Positions 20,484 through 31,775 of a DNA stretch of 64,000 nt are shown in pieces. The notes beneath the pieces were generated by a model. That model saw only the letters and a program-made list of their open reading frames with translations, did not search any database and was not told where the DNA came from. The number at the start of each line of letters is the position of its first letter. Positions within the stretch are counted from its first letter, which is position 1. Source of the stretch: Plantago ovata (Eukaryota > Streptophyta > Magnoliopsida > Lamiales > Plantaginaceae); NCBI GenBank assembly GCA_028274465.1, contig CM051458.1:16879566-16943565 (forward strand). The letters are read 5' to 3'. The translations under genes and the position numbers were made by a program.

Positions 20484-22955
20484 ATGATAGAGGCTGAGTC
20501 ATTTTATTTAACATATGCTAGACAGAGGGGGTTCAATATAAGAACTCGAGATCATAGACCAGATAAACATTGCATGTGGGTTTGCAACCGTGAGGGAGTC
20601 AAAAAGGAAATTGCGCTTCGTCAGCGAATAAGAAGACGAGATACAAGGTGTAGATGTAGGGCAATGTTTAGGGTGAGGAAGATTGGAGAAGAAGAATGGG
20701 AAGTGACAGACTTCATACCGGACCATAATCATGAGTTGGCCGGGCATGAAAAGGAGAGGTTCTTAAAATGTAACAGGTATATCGCCGCTGGTGAACGTGT
20801 AATACTGAATTTCATGACTAAAGGTGGGAAAACACCTGGTGAGTCTATGAATATGTTGGAGCAGCTTTCGGTAAATCAGGAATTACCTTTCCTGAGAAAA
20901 GATGCTTATAACCTTCTTCAAAAGGAGAAAAAGGAACGGGAAAAAAATGGAGATTTTAATACCGCATTTCAGGTCCTCTCGTCCTACACAGTGGAGGATG
21001 ACGCATTTTTTATCGAGCACCGGGTCGACGAACATGGTGATGTATCGTCGGTTTTCTGGTGTGATTCGCATTCCAGAGAGGAATACGCAGCCTATGGTGA
21101 TGTACTGCTCTTGGATTCTACGTACAAGACCAATAAATATCGATATCCGCTTATTATATTTTCAGGTGTAAGTAACGCTGGACGATGTGTGATTTTTGGT
21201 GCTGGGCTTCTGCGTAGAGAAACTAAGCAGTCTTACTGCTGGATTTTGGAAAAGTTCTTGGAAGTAATGAATGGAAAGAAGCCAATTTCCATTCTGACAG
21301 ATCAAGATATATCCATCTGCCTTGCAGTTAAGGAAGAATTTGAGGGTGTTGTACACAGACTATGTCTTTGGCACATGGAACAGAACGCGGTAAAAAGGGT
21401 GAAGAAGGGTGGTTTTCCGCAAAAGTTTTGCGAATTGGCAGCTATGAAGTGCAGCATTGCTGAATTCGAGAGGCGCTGGACAGAGTTGGTCAACGATTAC
21501 AAATTACATGATAACACATGGGTAAAGGACACCTATGAAAAAAGGGAGCAGTGGGCCGAGCCCTATTTTGAAGGTGTTTTCTTTGCAGGACACAGGACAA
21601 CGGGGCGTGCAGAGGCCGTAAATTCATTTGTAAAGCAGTTCCTGAAACCAAAATGTTCAGCTACTGACTTTGTAAATTTTTACCAGCTCGTTCTGAAACT
21701 TAATAGGAAAAGGAGTATCCTTACGCAAGTGGCAGAGGAGATCAATTGCCAGGGAGGTTTTAAAACAGAGACTAGGCTCCGTGATCTAGAAATTGATGCT
21801 GGGACTAAATGCACATCGACCGCATTCAAGTCTATTCTACAGAATATTATAGATGATCAAACACTCGAAAGAACAAACTTTGTTCAACTTAATGGCAACT
21901 GTGCAGAATTCTACTTTAGAGAATGTGGTAGCGAGGAGCAGGAGAACTTGTGGACTGCTACAGTTGATATCGAACACAAGCGGTTTGAATGTGATTGCAA
22001 GTTGCATGAATCCGAAGGCCTGCCATGCTCACACCTGATTTCTTGTTTTAAGTATATGGGCCTTAAGAAGTTCCCTGATGGAAGTATAAATAGTCGGTGG
22101 TTCATTGAGACAGGGAAGAAATTGCGGCAATTGTTTAAACAAATGTTTACCCCCAATGATGTTGATGGTGCTGATGCTAAAATGGTGAAAGCATTGATCA
22201 ACGTTCAACAACTCTTGGTCGGAGGGAAAGATAATTCCAATATATCCAAAGTTCTGAAGATTTTAGAACACTGTGCGGAAATATTATCAAGGGGTAGTGC
22301 TGAACAGAATGCTCCTGGTAAAAAGAAAACATCCAGACCTCATAAGAGGTCTTTCAATGTTGGGGATCCGAAAAAAGTAGTACCCAAAGGCTGCCCACCA
22401 AAAACGCCGAAATGTTGTAGTTTCTGCCGGTAAGTATTTAGTTATTTTTTATCACCAGCAAAAAGTTTATATACCAAACTTTGAACACTTGTGGATTGCT
22501 TAGTTTGTTTTGCAATAACAATTCAGCCAGCCGGGACACAACATTAATGCTTGCGAAAAATTCAAGCAAGCTGAGGCCGAGGAAGCTGCAGCGAAAGCTG
22601 CTAATGAAGAAGAAGAGCACGAATATGATACTGAAGAAGAAGAACAAGAATATTATACTGAACAAGAAGAGGAAGAGGAAGAGGAAGAGGAAGAAGAAGA
22701 AGAAGAAGAAGAACCCAGAAGAAGGCGATGTTGTAGTCACTGCCAGTAAGTTCTTATTATTGTTTATTACCGGTAAAGCATAAAGTTTATATTCCAAACT
22801 TTAAACACTTGTGAATTGCTGAATTTGTTTTGCAATAATCTTTCAGCGCACCAGGACACAACATAAAGTCTTGCGAACAGTTAAAGAAAGCCAAACAGAA
22901 AGAGGAAGAAGCACGGAAAAAAGCTGCATCGAAAAGAAAAAGAAGAAGAACATAG
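20484..22955 (+). CDS. FAR1-related (FRS) protein with MULE transposase core, SWIM and two zinc knuckles
   Basis: Exons are 20484-22429, 22527-22745 and 22847-22955. The order is: FAR1 DNA-binding domain (about residues 1-85, AESFYLTYARQRGFNIRTR to FIPDHNHEL), MULE transposase-like domain (about 195-300; LLLDSTYKTNKYRYPL with D, and SILTDQDISICLAVK, then CLWHMEQN), and a SWIM zinc finger (CDCKLHESEGLPCSH, about 515). An acidic tract and two CX2CX4HX4C knuckles follow, each split by an intron. FRS proteins are nuclear transcription regulators derived from Mutator-like transposases. The start is uncertain. An upstream ATG at 20327 gives 13 codons and then stops, whereas the main frame is open from about 20325 and continues the FAR1 domain upstream of 20484. 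Either a one-base shift damaged the start or the inner ATG is used. Confidence 0.88.
22430..22846 (+). repeat. Tandem duplication of knuckle and intron in the FRS gene (about 316-bp period)
   Basis: The introns 22430-22526 and 22746-22846 are clearly homologous (both contain AAGTTTATAT, CCAAACTTT, AACACTTGTG and TTTGTTTTGCAATAA). Each splits a zinc knuckle at the same codon position after the second cysteine. A segment containing knuckle, intron and knuckle end was therefore duplicated in tandem. Confidence 0.9.
22594..22725 (+). repeat. Purine (GAA/GAG) run coding an acidic tract
   Basis: The run codes mostly glutamate between the two zinc knuckles of the FRS gene. It is a simple repeat likely to vary in length between individuals. 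Confidence 0.85.
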
Positions 22956-23415
22956 ATTCCAACTATTAGGGTTATCTAGCTTGGTAAATTACAATGGCAA
23001 GATAAAGTTGTACTGCTCTTCGATTTATATATTGCTGGAAGATACTTGGTCATGTACTTATTGGTGTGATTCTCTTATCGAACACAATTTTCTCACTATT
23101 GCTTTGCCTTCAAGGTTCCTTTTAATTTCATGTAATTCAGGTTTACTGTCTTTAATGTGTTTTTTTTTTGAATAAGACGAACGTATATTAAATGAAAGAA
23201 AGTAAAGTACAAGAGTCATGAAAAACAATTGTCTTTAATGTGTTTTGATTAGGAAGAAACCTGGAAAAAAATACTGAAAATGATAGTTGATACATTGATA
23301 GACTGAAAATGATAAACACATAGTAGAAGCCTAAACCCAATTATTCCTCCAACACAGTGGCCCTCCGTCTCTGTGATCAAATCTGAATACTGTATACGAA
23401 TTTAAAAAACAACAC
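22956..23415. other. 3' flank between the convergent FRS gene and gene C
   Basis: No gene is seen. The only feature is a small 5'-truncated LINE at 23147-23246. The two neighbouring genes end towards each other here. Confidence 0.5.
23147..23246 (-). mobile_element. Tiny 5'-truncated LINE insertion with 17-bp target duplication
   Basis: TGTCTTTAATGTGTTTT is present at 23147-23163 and again at 23230-23246. Between them are about 66 bases that start with a T run and read on the - strand as an AT-rich LINE-like 3' end (ATATACGTTCGTCTTATTC followed by A's). A long target duplication, a poly-A tail and extreme 5' truncation are the signature of target-primed reverse transcription. Confidence 0.75.
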
Positions 23416-24831
23416 TTAAATTAATTCTATCTTCACCCGTGCATATGGTTTTAATCCGGCGGAACGTGCTTCGATGTGCTTTTTAATGATGGCACGAAAT
23501 TCATCATCACTTCCAACCTCCACATAGTTATCCTCCCCTAATGGTTTCATAAACAACACCGGCACGTAATCGAACATCTCCCATTCAAGATAATTCTTAA
23601 TGTTCATCATTAGGCTATATGCAGACATACCATCAATATCGAAATCCAAAGCAATACTCATGTTGCCTTTTTCAACCAAGAACTTTAACCTACAGTTAAG
23701 ATCAAAATGCTTTCGACGTTAGCATGATATTGTTACTGACATTACTTATACTTACAAAATAAGAAGGTGCACACCTTTTATCAGTATCAGTCACTTTGCT
23801 TTCCGTGCCAGGCCGTCCTTCCTGAAGAAGCTCAGATATGGATGACTGCAAAGCAGATTCTACCGCTTCTCCAATCATTTCTGGCATACGCTCTATTAGT
23901 ATCGAGATCTCATTTAGCAGGTTAGTAATCCGGGCCGCCTGCCTGTCACTCAGAAAACTGGTTCCTTGCTGTAAGTGTGGATATATCAGTGTTGCAATCC
24001 TCTACAAAGTTACCTGTGCTTGCTCGAGTCGACAACCTAATTCGGCTGGAAGAGGGTTGTCTGCTCTGTGAGTATCAGAGATCGAGAGATCCATGACAGG
24101 TTCAGAGGTCTGAGTTCCGTGATTCCCTTTGCCATGGTTGGTCTCACCAATGGTAGAGGCGTTGTCCTCAGCGTCCATAAAATCTGTGTATGTTTTGGTG
24201 AGCTTGAATGTGGTTCAGAGTTGTAAGTTTCCGCATTCCCTATGCCAGAATTGATCTTACCAATGGAAGTGTCCTCATCCTCCACACAATCTATTGGTGA
24301 GTTCCTAGTTGTTTGCAACGGTTGTTTCATACTGTGGCCTTCATGATATTCTAACAAGTGAGGTACCATGTTTGGTACCTGGAGCTCATCAGGGTAACTG
24401 TTGTATGAGTATGAATACGTGTGGGCGCTATTGGATCCTAACGTGACATCGTCTTTAAGAGGTGACCCGCATAACTTAGCAGATGGCTTTTTATGACCTT
24501 TAGACGTTTTAGCAGGTGGCAGAAAAGCCAGTTCACTAGATGCTAGAAGTCGAGTATGAGATGGTTGAACTCGACATCGCATTCGCTTCGGATATATATT
24601 TCCATTAGTTCCCTGATTCCACTCAATTAGCTCTGTTGGCTCTGGCTGATCTTCAAGTGGATTCACACCTTCAAGTGGTTGATCTTCAAATTGATTCACA
24701 CAGATGAGTGAATTCTCACATTCAAGTGGTTGTTCTTCAAGTGAATTTGGGCATACAAGAGCCCGATCAGAATTTCGATGACCATGTACATTCTTTTCTT
24801 CATTTGATAATGACCTGTTTCTACGCTGCAT
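23416..24831 (-). CDS. Gene C: unrecognised charged protein with a PB1-like C-terminal segment
   Basis: Exons inferred from splice sites are 24831-24014, 23968-23775 and 23689-23416. The start codon follows an acceptor (TTTCCTTAG) that fits an upstream leader exon at about 25377-25600. The N-terminal part has repeated NSLEEQPLE / NPLEDQP units (about residues 28-65) and no known domain. The last about 85 residues (YSLMMNIKNYLEWEMF, FMKPLGEDNYVEVGSDDEF) resemble the PB1-like fold found at N-termini of plant MULE-derived proteins. The reading frame changes by one base near 24175 inside exon 1, so the gene may be damaged or my model may miss an intron. Function is unknown. Confidence 0.5.
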
Positions 24832-24842
24832 TATTTTACCTA

Positions 24843-25376
24843 AGGAAACATTACAAATTTATCAACTAACACATCTGCCGTTTCAAATAAAAAAAAAAAT
24901 CAACTAACACATCTGCATTAAACTGGTAAGCAATTTAATAAGTTTCTAAATAGTTTACATAATGCCATGCTGCATATAGAGTCACAATATATTAAAGATG
25001 GCCTCAGTGATTCCCCAAATAATTAGAGAAATCAAAATGACAAGAACATCGTGACATAGGATGCTGCAATCCAAAGCACATAGTAACACTGACGGATGAA
25101 CCGATCCAAATATGAAAAAAGACATAAATCAGTCTCGTGGATCAAAATTAAAACATCACATAACAAAAACGTCTCATAATTTTGTAAACAATCAACTCGA
25201 ACGATGAAGGAATATTGAGAATATTGAGAAACTTAATTACTAATGATCTATAGGATAAAGTTGCATCTCTGAGTATTAGTATGGAGGGGAAAATTCTGTC
25301 ACGTTCATAAATCCAATCAACATCGGAAATTATTAGGGAAACCTATATATATACCAGAAAGGAACAAGAAATACCT
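24843..25376. other. Probable leader intron of gene C
   Basis: The sequence is AT-rich and lies between a possible donor (CAAG followed by GTATTTC on the - strand, near 25377) and the acceptor just before the start codon of gene C. It contains no other feature. Confidence 0.4.
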
Positions 25377-25648
25377 TGCTAAATCTGAATTTTTGGAATG
25401 AACGATGCGCGCAGCAACCTCCAAGGCTTACGATCGAAGGATGTAAAATGAGCTCAAGAGATATGGGAACGTCTTTACCCAGATTTGAATCTCTGGAAAC
25501 CCTAAAAAAAAAAAACAAAGTTGAGAGCAAAGACTGCTTTGACGGTTTCAACTATCAATTTGACAAAATCCAACTCTAAATAATAGGCGGACTCCCAAAA
25601 TTTTAAATTACAACTGAAAACCTTAACGAGGGATTTAAATCGATGACA

Positions 25649-25782
<134 letters not shown>

Positions 25783-25942
25783 CTGATTTTGTTTTGGCTA
25801 TAATTAACCTCAGTCCAATTCAAACTATATTATTATTTTTAGTGTAAATTTAAACGGAATAAAATTTAATAAATTGATTGTTTCCGGTGTTTAATTTAAT
25901 TAATAATGAGCTCATCAAGAAGTCTAATAAGTCTAACTTCAC

Positions 25943-26001
25943 TTAGGGTTTAGGGTTTACGGTGTAGGGGTTTAGGGTTTAGGGTTTAGGGTTTGGGGTT
26001 C
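25943..26001 (+). repeat. Interstitial telomere-type repeat
   Basis: Seven or eight TTTAGGG-like units, some degenerate, lie in an AT-rich region. TTTAGGG is the Arabidopsis-type telomere repeat of most plants. Confidence 0.85.
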
Positions 26002-26283
26002 ATGATCCATCTGGTCACTCAATTGAGTGCTGAATCGCGTGTTTCATTAGCGGTTCATGAAATTATACCATTCTATCAAATGTAATATACTATTCTTATT
26101 TTTTTTAGGTGTAACATACTATTCTTATGAAGTATATATGATTTGTTAATTAGCGGTGCATGAAATCGGTTATTTAAATTGTTATAAATGACCACATCTA
26201 AAAATTCTAATTAATAGCGCATTCAATATGATAAAAACACTCACTTATGTCACCCTATAAAATAAATTCAATGGTCGTTGATG

Positions 26284-26306
26284 TTTGGGGTTTAGGGTTT
26301 AGGGAT
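26284..26306 (+). repeat. Short interstitial telomere-type repeat
   Basis: There are three TTTAGGG-like units (GGGGTTTAGGGTTTAGGG) about 280 bases after the longer array. Confidence 0.75.
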
Positions 26307-27669
26307 GGGTGTCAAGGGGAAAATAGTTCCAAAGCAACATATATATCCAACTTAGGTTGTCCTCGATCAACATAGTCCATAATCAATTATATAGGTCGGG
26401 TTTAAATTTCTTACTCTTATTTATTCGATTAAAGTAACATATGTCCAACTTGGGTCTGGCTAACGTTTATCGGTTTAAACACACATGATGCTCATCAATT
26501 CATCATCCACCTATCACATGTGACATTTGTCAGTTTACTTGGTAATAACCATTGTATTTTGGTCATGCTTGATTTTTACAAAAATTCGTGGATAAATAAA
26601 TAAATAAAAACAATATACAATACTCATCATGAAAAAGTCTTTCCACACCAAAAAAAAAAAAAAAACAAATAAAACCGAAAATTAAAACTTGAACAAAATC
26701 CCTTTACAACATTATTATCTCCATTGTATGTTGATGGGCCCTGAATGAGATGAAAATGGGAATGCCTATTGGAATTATACTAAACACGTTGGGCCTGAAT
26801 GAGATGAAAATGGCCCTGAAATGTCCAAGTGTTGTTCATCAAGTAATTCGATTTTATAAATGATACTAGTAATAAATTGATCATGTAAATTATTTAATTG
26901 ATTAATTAGCTCATCTGATGGTCTAATTCATGATAAATTATTTAATTTATTAATTAGCTCACGTGAATGTCTAATTAATTAATTATACAATCAATATGAT
27001 AGAAATGCCCTTTTGTTTCACCTTAGACTCTAGAATATCAATTCAATCGTAGACGCATCAGTTGCTCGACGGACAACCTGCTCAAAACCTCGCGATATAA
27101 CTCAGACGGAATATCAGACATTTTCAGAATTTTGCGAGGAAGAATGGAGATAAAAAATAGCTAGGTCACGGGAGTCGTAAGGAAAGAGGAACGGCCTGAT
27201 GACTACTGATATGTTATTAGTAGTATACTTTATTTTATTGGGCTTCAAACTTACAGCCCAATGGAGACAACCCGAAACTTGAATACAACCCAAATAACGT
27301 ACAACCCAAATCATAGGTCTTTAATACTTGCAACATGTTTAATGGGCTTGGCCTCGGTAGAGTTGCAACTGCCAACTGGTATCGTTCCAATTAAATTATG
27401 GCTTTATAAGATGCAAATACTGATAACTACTTAGATACGCGTATAACCAGCGAAAGAACTTAACTTTGCACAAATCACAATACCTTCATAGATGTCCACA
27501 CACACTGACTGAAATGCATTGATCACTACAGTAGGAAAGATGTATCCAATTACAGTTTTCACAAACATATCATTAATACTAAAGCATAACCAAATAAGTA
27601 CAACAGAACTCATACATTCAAAGTTTGTTGTTGTATGAATCCTTGAAAAATCCTTCATCATACCCCCTG
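26307..27669. other. Intergenic AT-rich stretch
   Basis: I see no supported gene. The phrase GGGCCTGAATGAGATGAAAA occurs twice near 26740-26810 (once with a one-base change), and a TTAATTAGCTCA motif recurs near 26900-26960. The short frames here have no recognisable domain. Confidence 0.4.
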
Positions 27670-28215
27670 CTACCATCCTCTTCCAACATTATAGGGTAAG
27701 GCTCTGGGATATATGAAATATACCATGCCTTCCCCTGCCTTTGACTCTTGTTCAGCTCTTGTTGCCCCCCATTTTAAGTAAATGTTCCCTGTTTTTAATT
27801 CTCCGCTCGATCTTTTCCATGAAACCAGTGCATCTTCTTCCATTAATGGCACACAGGAAGGTATCAAAGTCTTTGCCATGGCAGATGATTCCTGAGTGAC
27901 GACATGTGCTTCACATATGTTGCTTGAACTGTAATGCATGAACATAGTTTCCACATCATCATCACAACCAATTGGTTTGAATGCTGCAAGAAGATCAGTG
28001 GGGTGAGTCCTGTACCACATTAGTTTCTGTGGCTTACTCCCTGAAAGCTTTCCAAGAATTGCGTGACAGAGGTCGAAGAAAGTTAAATTTTCTGGCTCAA
28101 CACAGTGGATGAATGCAGGCTCGTTCACTGTCTTGTACTCTATGCCATGGTCAGGAGTTGCCACCATTCGACCTCCATATTCCACTTTTATAGTCCATAG
28201 CTTGTTCGAGTTACC
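27670..28215 (-). CDS. Gene E: PB1-like domain protein (last exon)
   Basis: An acceptor (TTTTTAG) at 28216 opens an exon coding about 181 residues to the stop at 27670. It begins LWTIKVEYGGRM and continues with ENLTFFDLCHAILGKLSG, KLMWYR and PIGCDDDVETMFMHY. This order (a GG-containing strand, a helix, a W-Y-K/R strand, then a D-D-V-x-x-M helix) is that of the PB1-like domain found ahead of MULE transposase domains in plants. No transposase follows; the rest is a short unrecognised tail. The first exon and start codon are not identified. It could belong to the same transcription unit as the AT-hook gene upstream. Confidence 0.6.
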   Translation of the reverse strand, partial: GNSNKLWTIKVEYGGRMVATPDHGIEYKTVNEPAFIHCVEPENLTFFDLCHAILGKLSGSKPQKLMWYRTHPTDLLAAFKPIGCDDDVETMFMHYSSSNICEAHVVTQESSAMAKTLIPSCVPLMEEDALVSWKRSSGELKTGNIYLKWGATRAEQESKAGEGMVYFIYPRALPYNVGRGW

Positions 28216-28644
28216 TAAAAACAACAGTTTAAGGCAGTTCATAATTAATACAGACCATAAATCATACAAGTCAAATAGTAAGGACCAAAATGATCTATCA
28301 TAACCTAAACTAGTGTGCCAAAACAGCTGATTCCTAAATTAATTTCTTTGTTTGGCCACGTTTTTCCATAGCCAGCTAGCAGAGGGATTACTGTTAACTA
28401 ATAAAGTGCTATGTTTATTTAGATTACTTGGCCTTATACAAGTTGGTCCATAGAGTGTGTATCTTTAGATTACTTTAGTGTTTATTCTATTAATAACTGA
28501 TTCTGGGATCCTCATCACTTTCAGGTTATCAGAGGGAATAGTACTTGTTATTATCTTATACGAAGTACTTGTTATTATCTTATAACTAGCATTACATAAT
28601 CTGGTGAGTGAAACTTTGAGCTCCAAAACTCTTTCATATGTTCT
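28216..28644. other. Spacer or intron between genes D and E
   Basis: No coding segment is supported. If D and E are one gene, this is an intron, but the predicted stop of D at 28645-28647 argues for two genes. Confidence 0.35.
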
Positions 28645-30236
28645 TCAAAGCCTTTTAATTGTGTCCATGCATTTTCCAAACCTAAAGATCCATTGTGGCA
28701 TTGGAGTTGCAGTATGATCAGGTGCAGAGTTAACAACATTGTGAACAGAAAGCCGAGGTGCAAAATCTACCAACTGTATGCACTTCATAAGTTAATAAAC
28801 ACATTAAGGGCTTGAATATATGGGGACAGTACACGAATTGAATAAGGTATTTTATTTAAGAATTGTGAACACGAGCCTTTACCAAGATCAATTGGGCTTG
28901 TTATGTTTTCATCAGCCGAAGGGGAGAGGGTTTTTTGGGGCTGACCAATGTCTTCAGCCACCACCTTGACAGGGACAGACTTCTCGTCCGGCTCATTTAG
29001 CGGCAATTTCACCACAAAACATGTATCACGTGCCTTGGGAGGACGACCTCTTCCTCGCCCTGTAGATGTTTCAGACTTCCCCTTGTCGCTTTTCTTAGGA
29101 GGACGACCTCTTCCTCGTCCTGTAGATGTTGCATATTTCCCCTCTCCACAAACATAATCCTTCTTCTTTGTTGGTGGTGGAGAAGTTTGATTCTCACCGG
29201 CCACATCATCGGTGTTGCGTGGCCTCTTGTCCGTGGCCTCTTGTCTGGTGAGGTTTCTGGATATAGTTACCCGCATTCCAGGGCCATCTTTACTGTTATA
29301 TTTCACAGAATCAGTCCAAGTAAATTTCCTAACTCAGAAGTCAGTAGTAACAAAAAAAATCAATCTTAGCACCCTCAAGAATGATTAGTTAACTGTCCTA
29401 GACTCCTAGTTATCTAAATTCAAACAGTACATCCTATTTCATCATTTCATATAGAGAGGCAGTTCACAAGTTAATAATACTAATTCATTAATTATAGTAT
29501 CCAAGTAAAATCATTAAATCTGACCAAGTGCAAAAGTAGTATCGTAGTTCAATACACAGTAAAAATAAGCACCAACTGTCCACGGGATTTTCTAAACAGG
29601 CCAATTACCAAAGTTTCATTCTAGTTTGATACAGATAAAGAATAAATCATTAATAATGCAAGTAAATTTCATATATGAACTAGTAACAATGTCTTAGTAA
29701 GAATCGAAGTATTGTAATAAGAATTAACATAAAATAACTAACCCATGTTTGTTGTATGTCTGAACGTTCTCTCTAGTTCTCTTACCAATGAATTTCACAC
29801 TTTCTGAAAACCAATTGAGAAGAGAATTAGAAGTTAGAGTTTTCGATATACTGCATGTTTAAAACTAAATACAAAACACCATTTAAAAACCTGAATTTCC
29901 ATCGCTGCCATTGTCCGGATCTGGAACTTCAACATTGTTTTTGCCGGAATCTGATTCGTTAAAATTTCCATCGCCGGAATATGGAGCTCCATGAGCTGAT
30001 TTTGAAGCTACCTGCTGTGATTCAGACAGTGGATAATCAGATCCCCTCAATGTATGTCTATCAACAAGTTGGAGTGGTGGGTCCGCCTTCGCCCACCGTC
30101 GATAATCAGATCCCCTCGATTTATCAACTTCAACAAGTTAGAGTGGTGGGTTCGCCTTCGCCCACCGTCGATAATCAGATCCCCTCGATTTATCAACTTC
30201 AACAAGTTGGAGTGGTGGGTTCGCCTCCGCCCACAT
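28645..30236 (-). CDS. Gene D: AT-hook protein, four exons, with a repeat-coded N-terminus
   Basis: Exons 30236-29891, 29803-29743, 29328-28883 and 28766-28645 join in frame at canonical GT/AG sites (975 nt in total). Exon 1 codes three copies of a 23-residue repeat (RGSDYRRWAKA, then PPLQLVEVDKS) and an Asp/Asn/Gly-rich stretch. Exon 3 carries two AT-hooks, GRGRGRPPKK and GRGRGRPPKA, about 20 residues apart in near-identical contexts. AT-hooks bind the minor groove of AT-rich DNA, so a nuclear chromatin role is likely. In repeat two the codon that is CAA in the other copies is TAA (30140-30138), so the frame from the first ATG is broken. The true start may lie elsewhere, or the gene may be a recent pseudogene. 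Confidence 0.6.
30024..30236. repeat. Tandem repeat, 69-bp unit, three copies, within exon 1 of gene D
   Basis: GATAATCAGATCCCCTC starts each unit and GTGGTGGGTTCGCCTTCGCC or a variant ends it. A period of 69 keeps the reading frame. The + strand frame across it (29981-30256) is its mirror image, and I do not call it. Confidence 0.92.
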
Positions 30237-30260
30237 TTTTCTCTCCGAATTTTTGAAGTG

Positions 30261-31523
30261 TGATGAATGTGTATTTTACACTTTCATTCGAGTCTTTTTC
30301 ACCTAATTTAGCTATCCTCTATGATAATTTAGCTATATTTTAGTACATTTTATTAGAATAGTGTCACGTTTCCCTTTAGATTTTATTTTACAGGTTTTGG
30401 TTAAAATTCGGAGATTTACGGGCAATTATATTGAAGTCTACAAGGAATTGGTGTTCCAGAAGCCTATTTGGAGTATTTGAAGGTTTCCGGATAGGATTTG
30501 GAGTCTAGGGGTCGAATCTGGAGGTTAGAAGGCCATTAGAAGTCTGAAACCGAGTCCGAAAAGGTGAAGATATCCAAATCCGCATCGAAAACGCGGAAAT
30601 TCCGCGTTTATACTGTGGGGCGAACCGCCCCAGCCAGAGGCGAACCGCCCCAGAAGAAATTCGGGCCTATATATAGTTGCAAGTTTTCTCTCCGAAAATC
30701 AGATCTTTCCAAGCCTACTTTCTCACCTCTCTCTATAGTTTTAGGGAGGAACTTCCCGGGGCCTGTCCTGGGAGTTCCATAGCTTAGGGGATACTTTTTC
30801 ATAGCAGATTGGAGCGCGTAGGATCGCAATCATCCGGAAATTGACAACCTTCGGTAACTTTGTATCTTACAGTTTTTATCTACTTATTTTATATTCTTTC
30901 AATATGTTTTCTTCTATGATTGCTATTGATTGGATGCCTATTATGAGTAGCTAAATTTATCATTGGTGGTAGTATGTGAATTCTTAGCGAGGGAAGATAA
31001 TCATGCTAATGGCTATATCGCGCATTATACTCCGTGTCATTGCTTTATTTCGTTGATCAGTTGCAACCAAAATTCTCGTATGTTGTATTGATTATTATGC
31101 ACGCATGGACACTTGTCGACCAATCAGACCAATTATCTTCGTAGTGTTGAATAATTACGGAACACAATAGTACGTTAGTTGTTGACAAGTCAGACCCATA
31201 TTATCTTCGTAGTGCTTAATACTTGCAACAGGACACAAGATTGATTCAAAGATCTCTATGCAAGACCGAGGAATTTATGCATGATTATCGACCCATTATG
31301 TTAAGAAGGACCATACTATCACCAATCTCCATTATCTGCTTGAAAACCCCTATTGCTTTCTATCTGCTATTTTATTTTCTTAATTAGATTTGATAAAGCT
31401 AGTATAGTCCTGAGAGAACGACACTCGAGTCATTCTACTACTACACTACGGTTTTCGTTGTAGTTGTGGATTGCCTTTGGCTAAATAACAAATATTATTT
31501 GATTGAATCTGACACGTTCATCA
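30261..31523 (+). repeat. 5' LTR of Athila copy 1
   Basis: This 1263-bp LTR starts TGATGAATGTG and ends GTTCATCA (terminal inverted repeat TGATGAA/TTCATCA). A TATA box (CCTATATATAG) lies at 30666-30676, preceded by two GC palindromes at about 30617-30652. The same LTR is seen whole or partial at 47244-48515, 52708-54002, 54003-54425 and 63371-64000. Confidence 0.92.
30615..30676 (+). promoter_or_regulatory. Athila core promoter with GC palindromes
   Basis: GGGGCGAACCGCCCC at about 30617 and GGCGAACCGCCCC at about 30640 precede the TATA box. The palindrome number differs in each LTR copy (two to four). A protein-binding role is an inference. Confidence 0.55.
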
Positions 31524-31526
31524 AAT

Positions 31527-31544
31527 TGGCGCCGTTGGCGGGGA
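31527..31544 (+). promoter_or_regulatory. Primer binding site of Athila copy 1
   Basis: TGGCGCCGTTGGCGGGGA follows the LTR after three bases. It matches the plant Asp-tRNA 3' end complement except for one G in place of C. Athila elements use this tRNA. Confidence 0.85.
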
Positions 31545-31775
31545 CTATACTCCTTTTTTCTATTTAATTTGATTTTATTTACAGCTTTAGATTCCTAATT
31601 CTACTAGTTTTAGTTTTCCTTTTTAATCTGTCTCTGATACTCCTTTCCTAGTCTGTTTCTAATACTCCTTTCCTAGCTTTAGTAGTATTCGATATCCAGA
31701 AATTTTCTCGAATTTCGAAATTTCTAACGAGGCTAATTTTTAGTTTTGAGTTACTCCTGATACAGATTTCCAGGT

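Noticed and set aside
29981..30256. 91-codon + strand frame with PTVDNQIPS repeats
   Set aside because: It mirrors the 69-bp repeat; the - strand frame joins three further exons at good splice sites, which makes it the better candidate.
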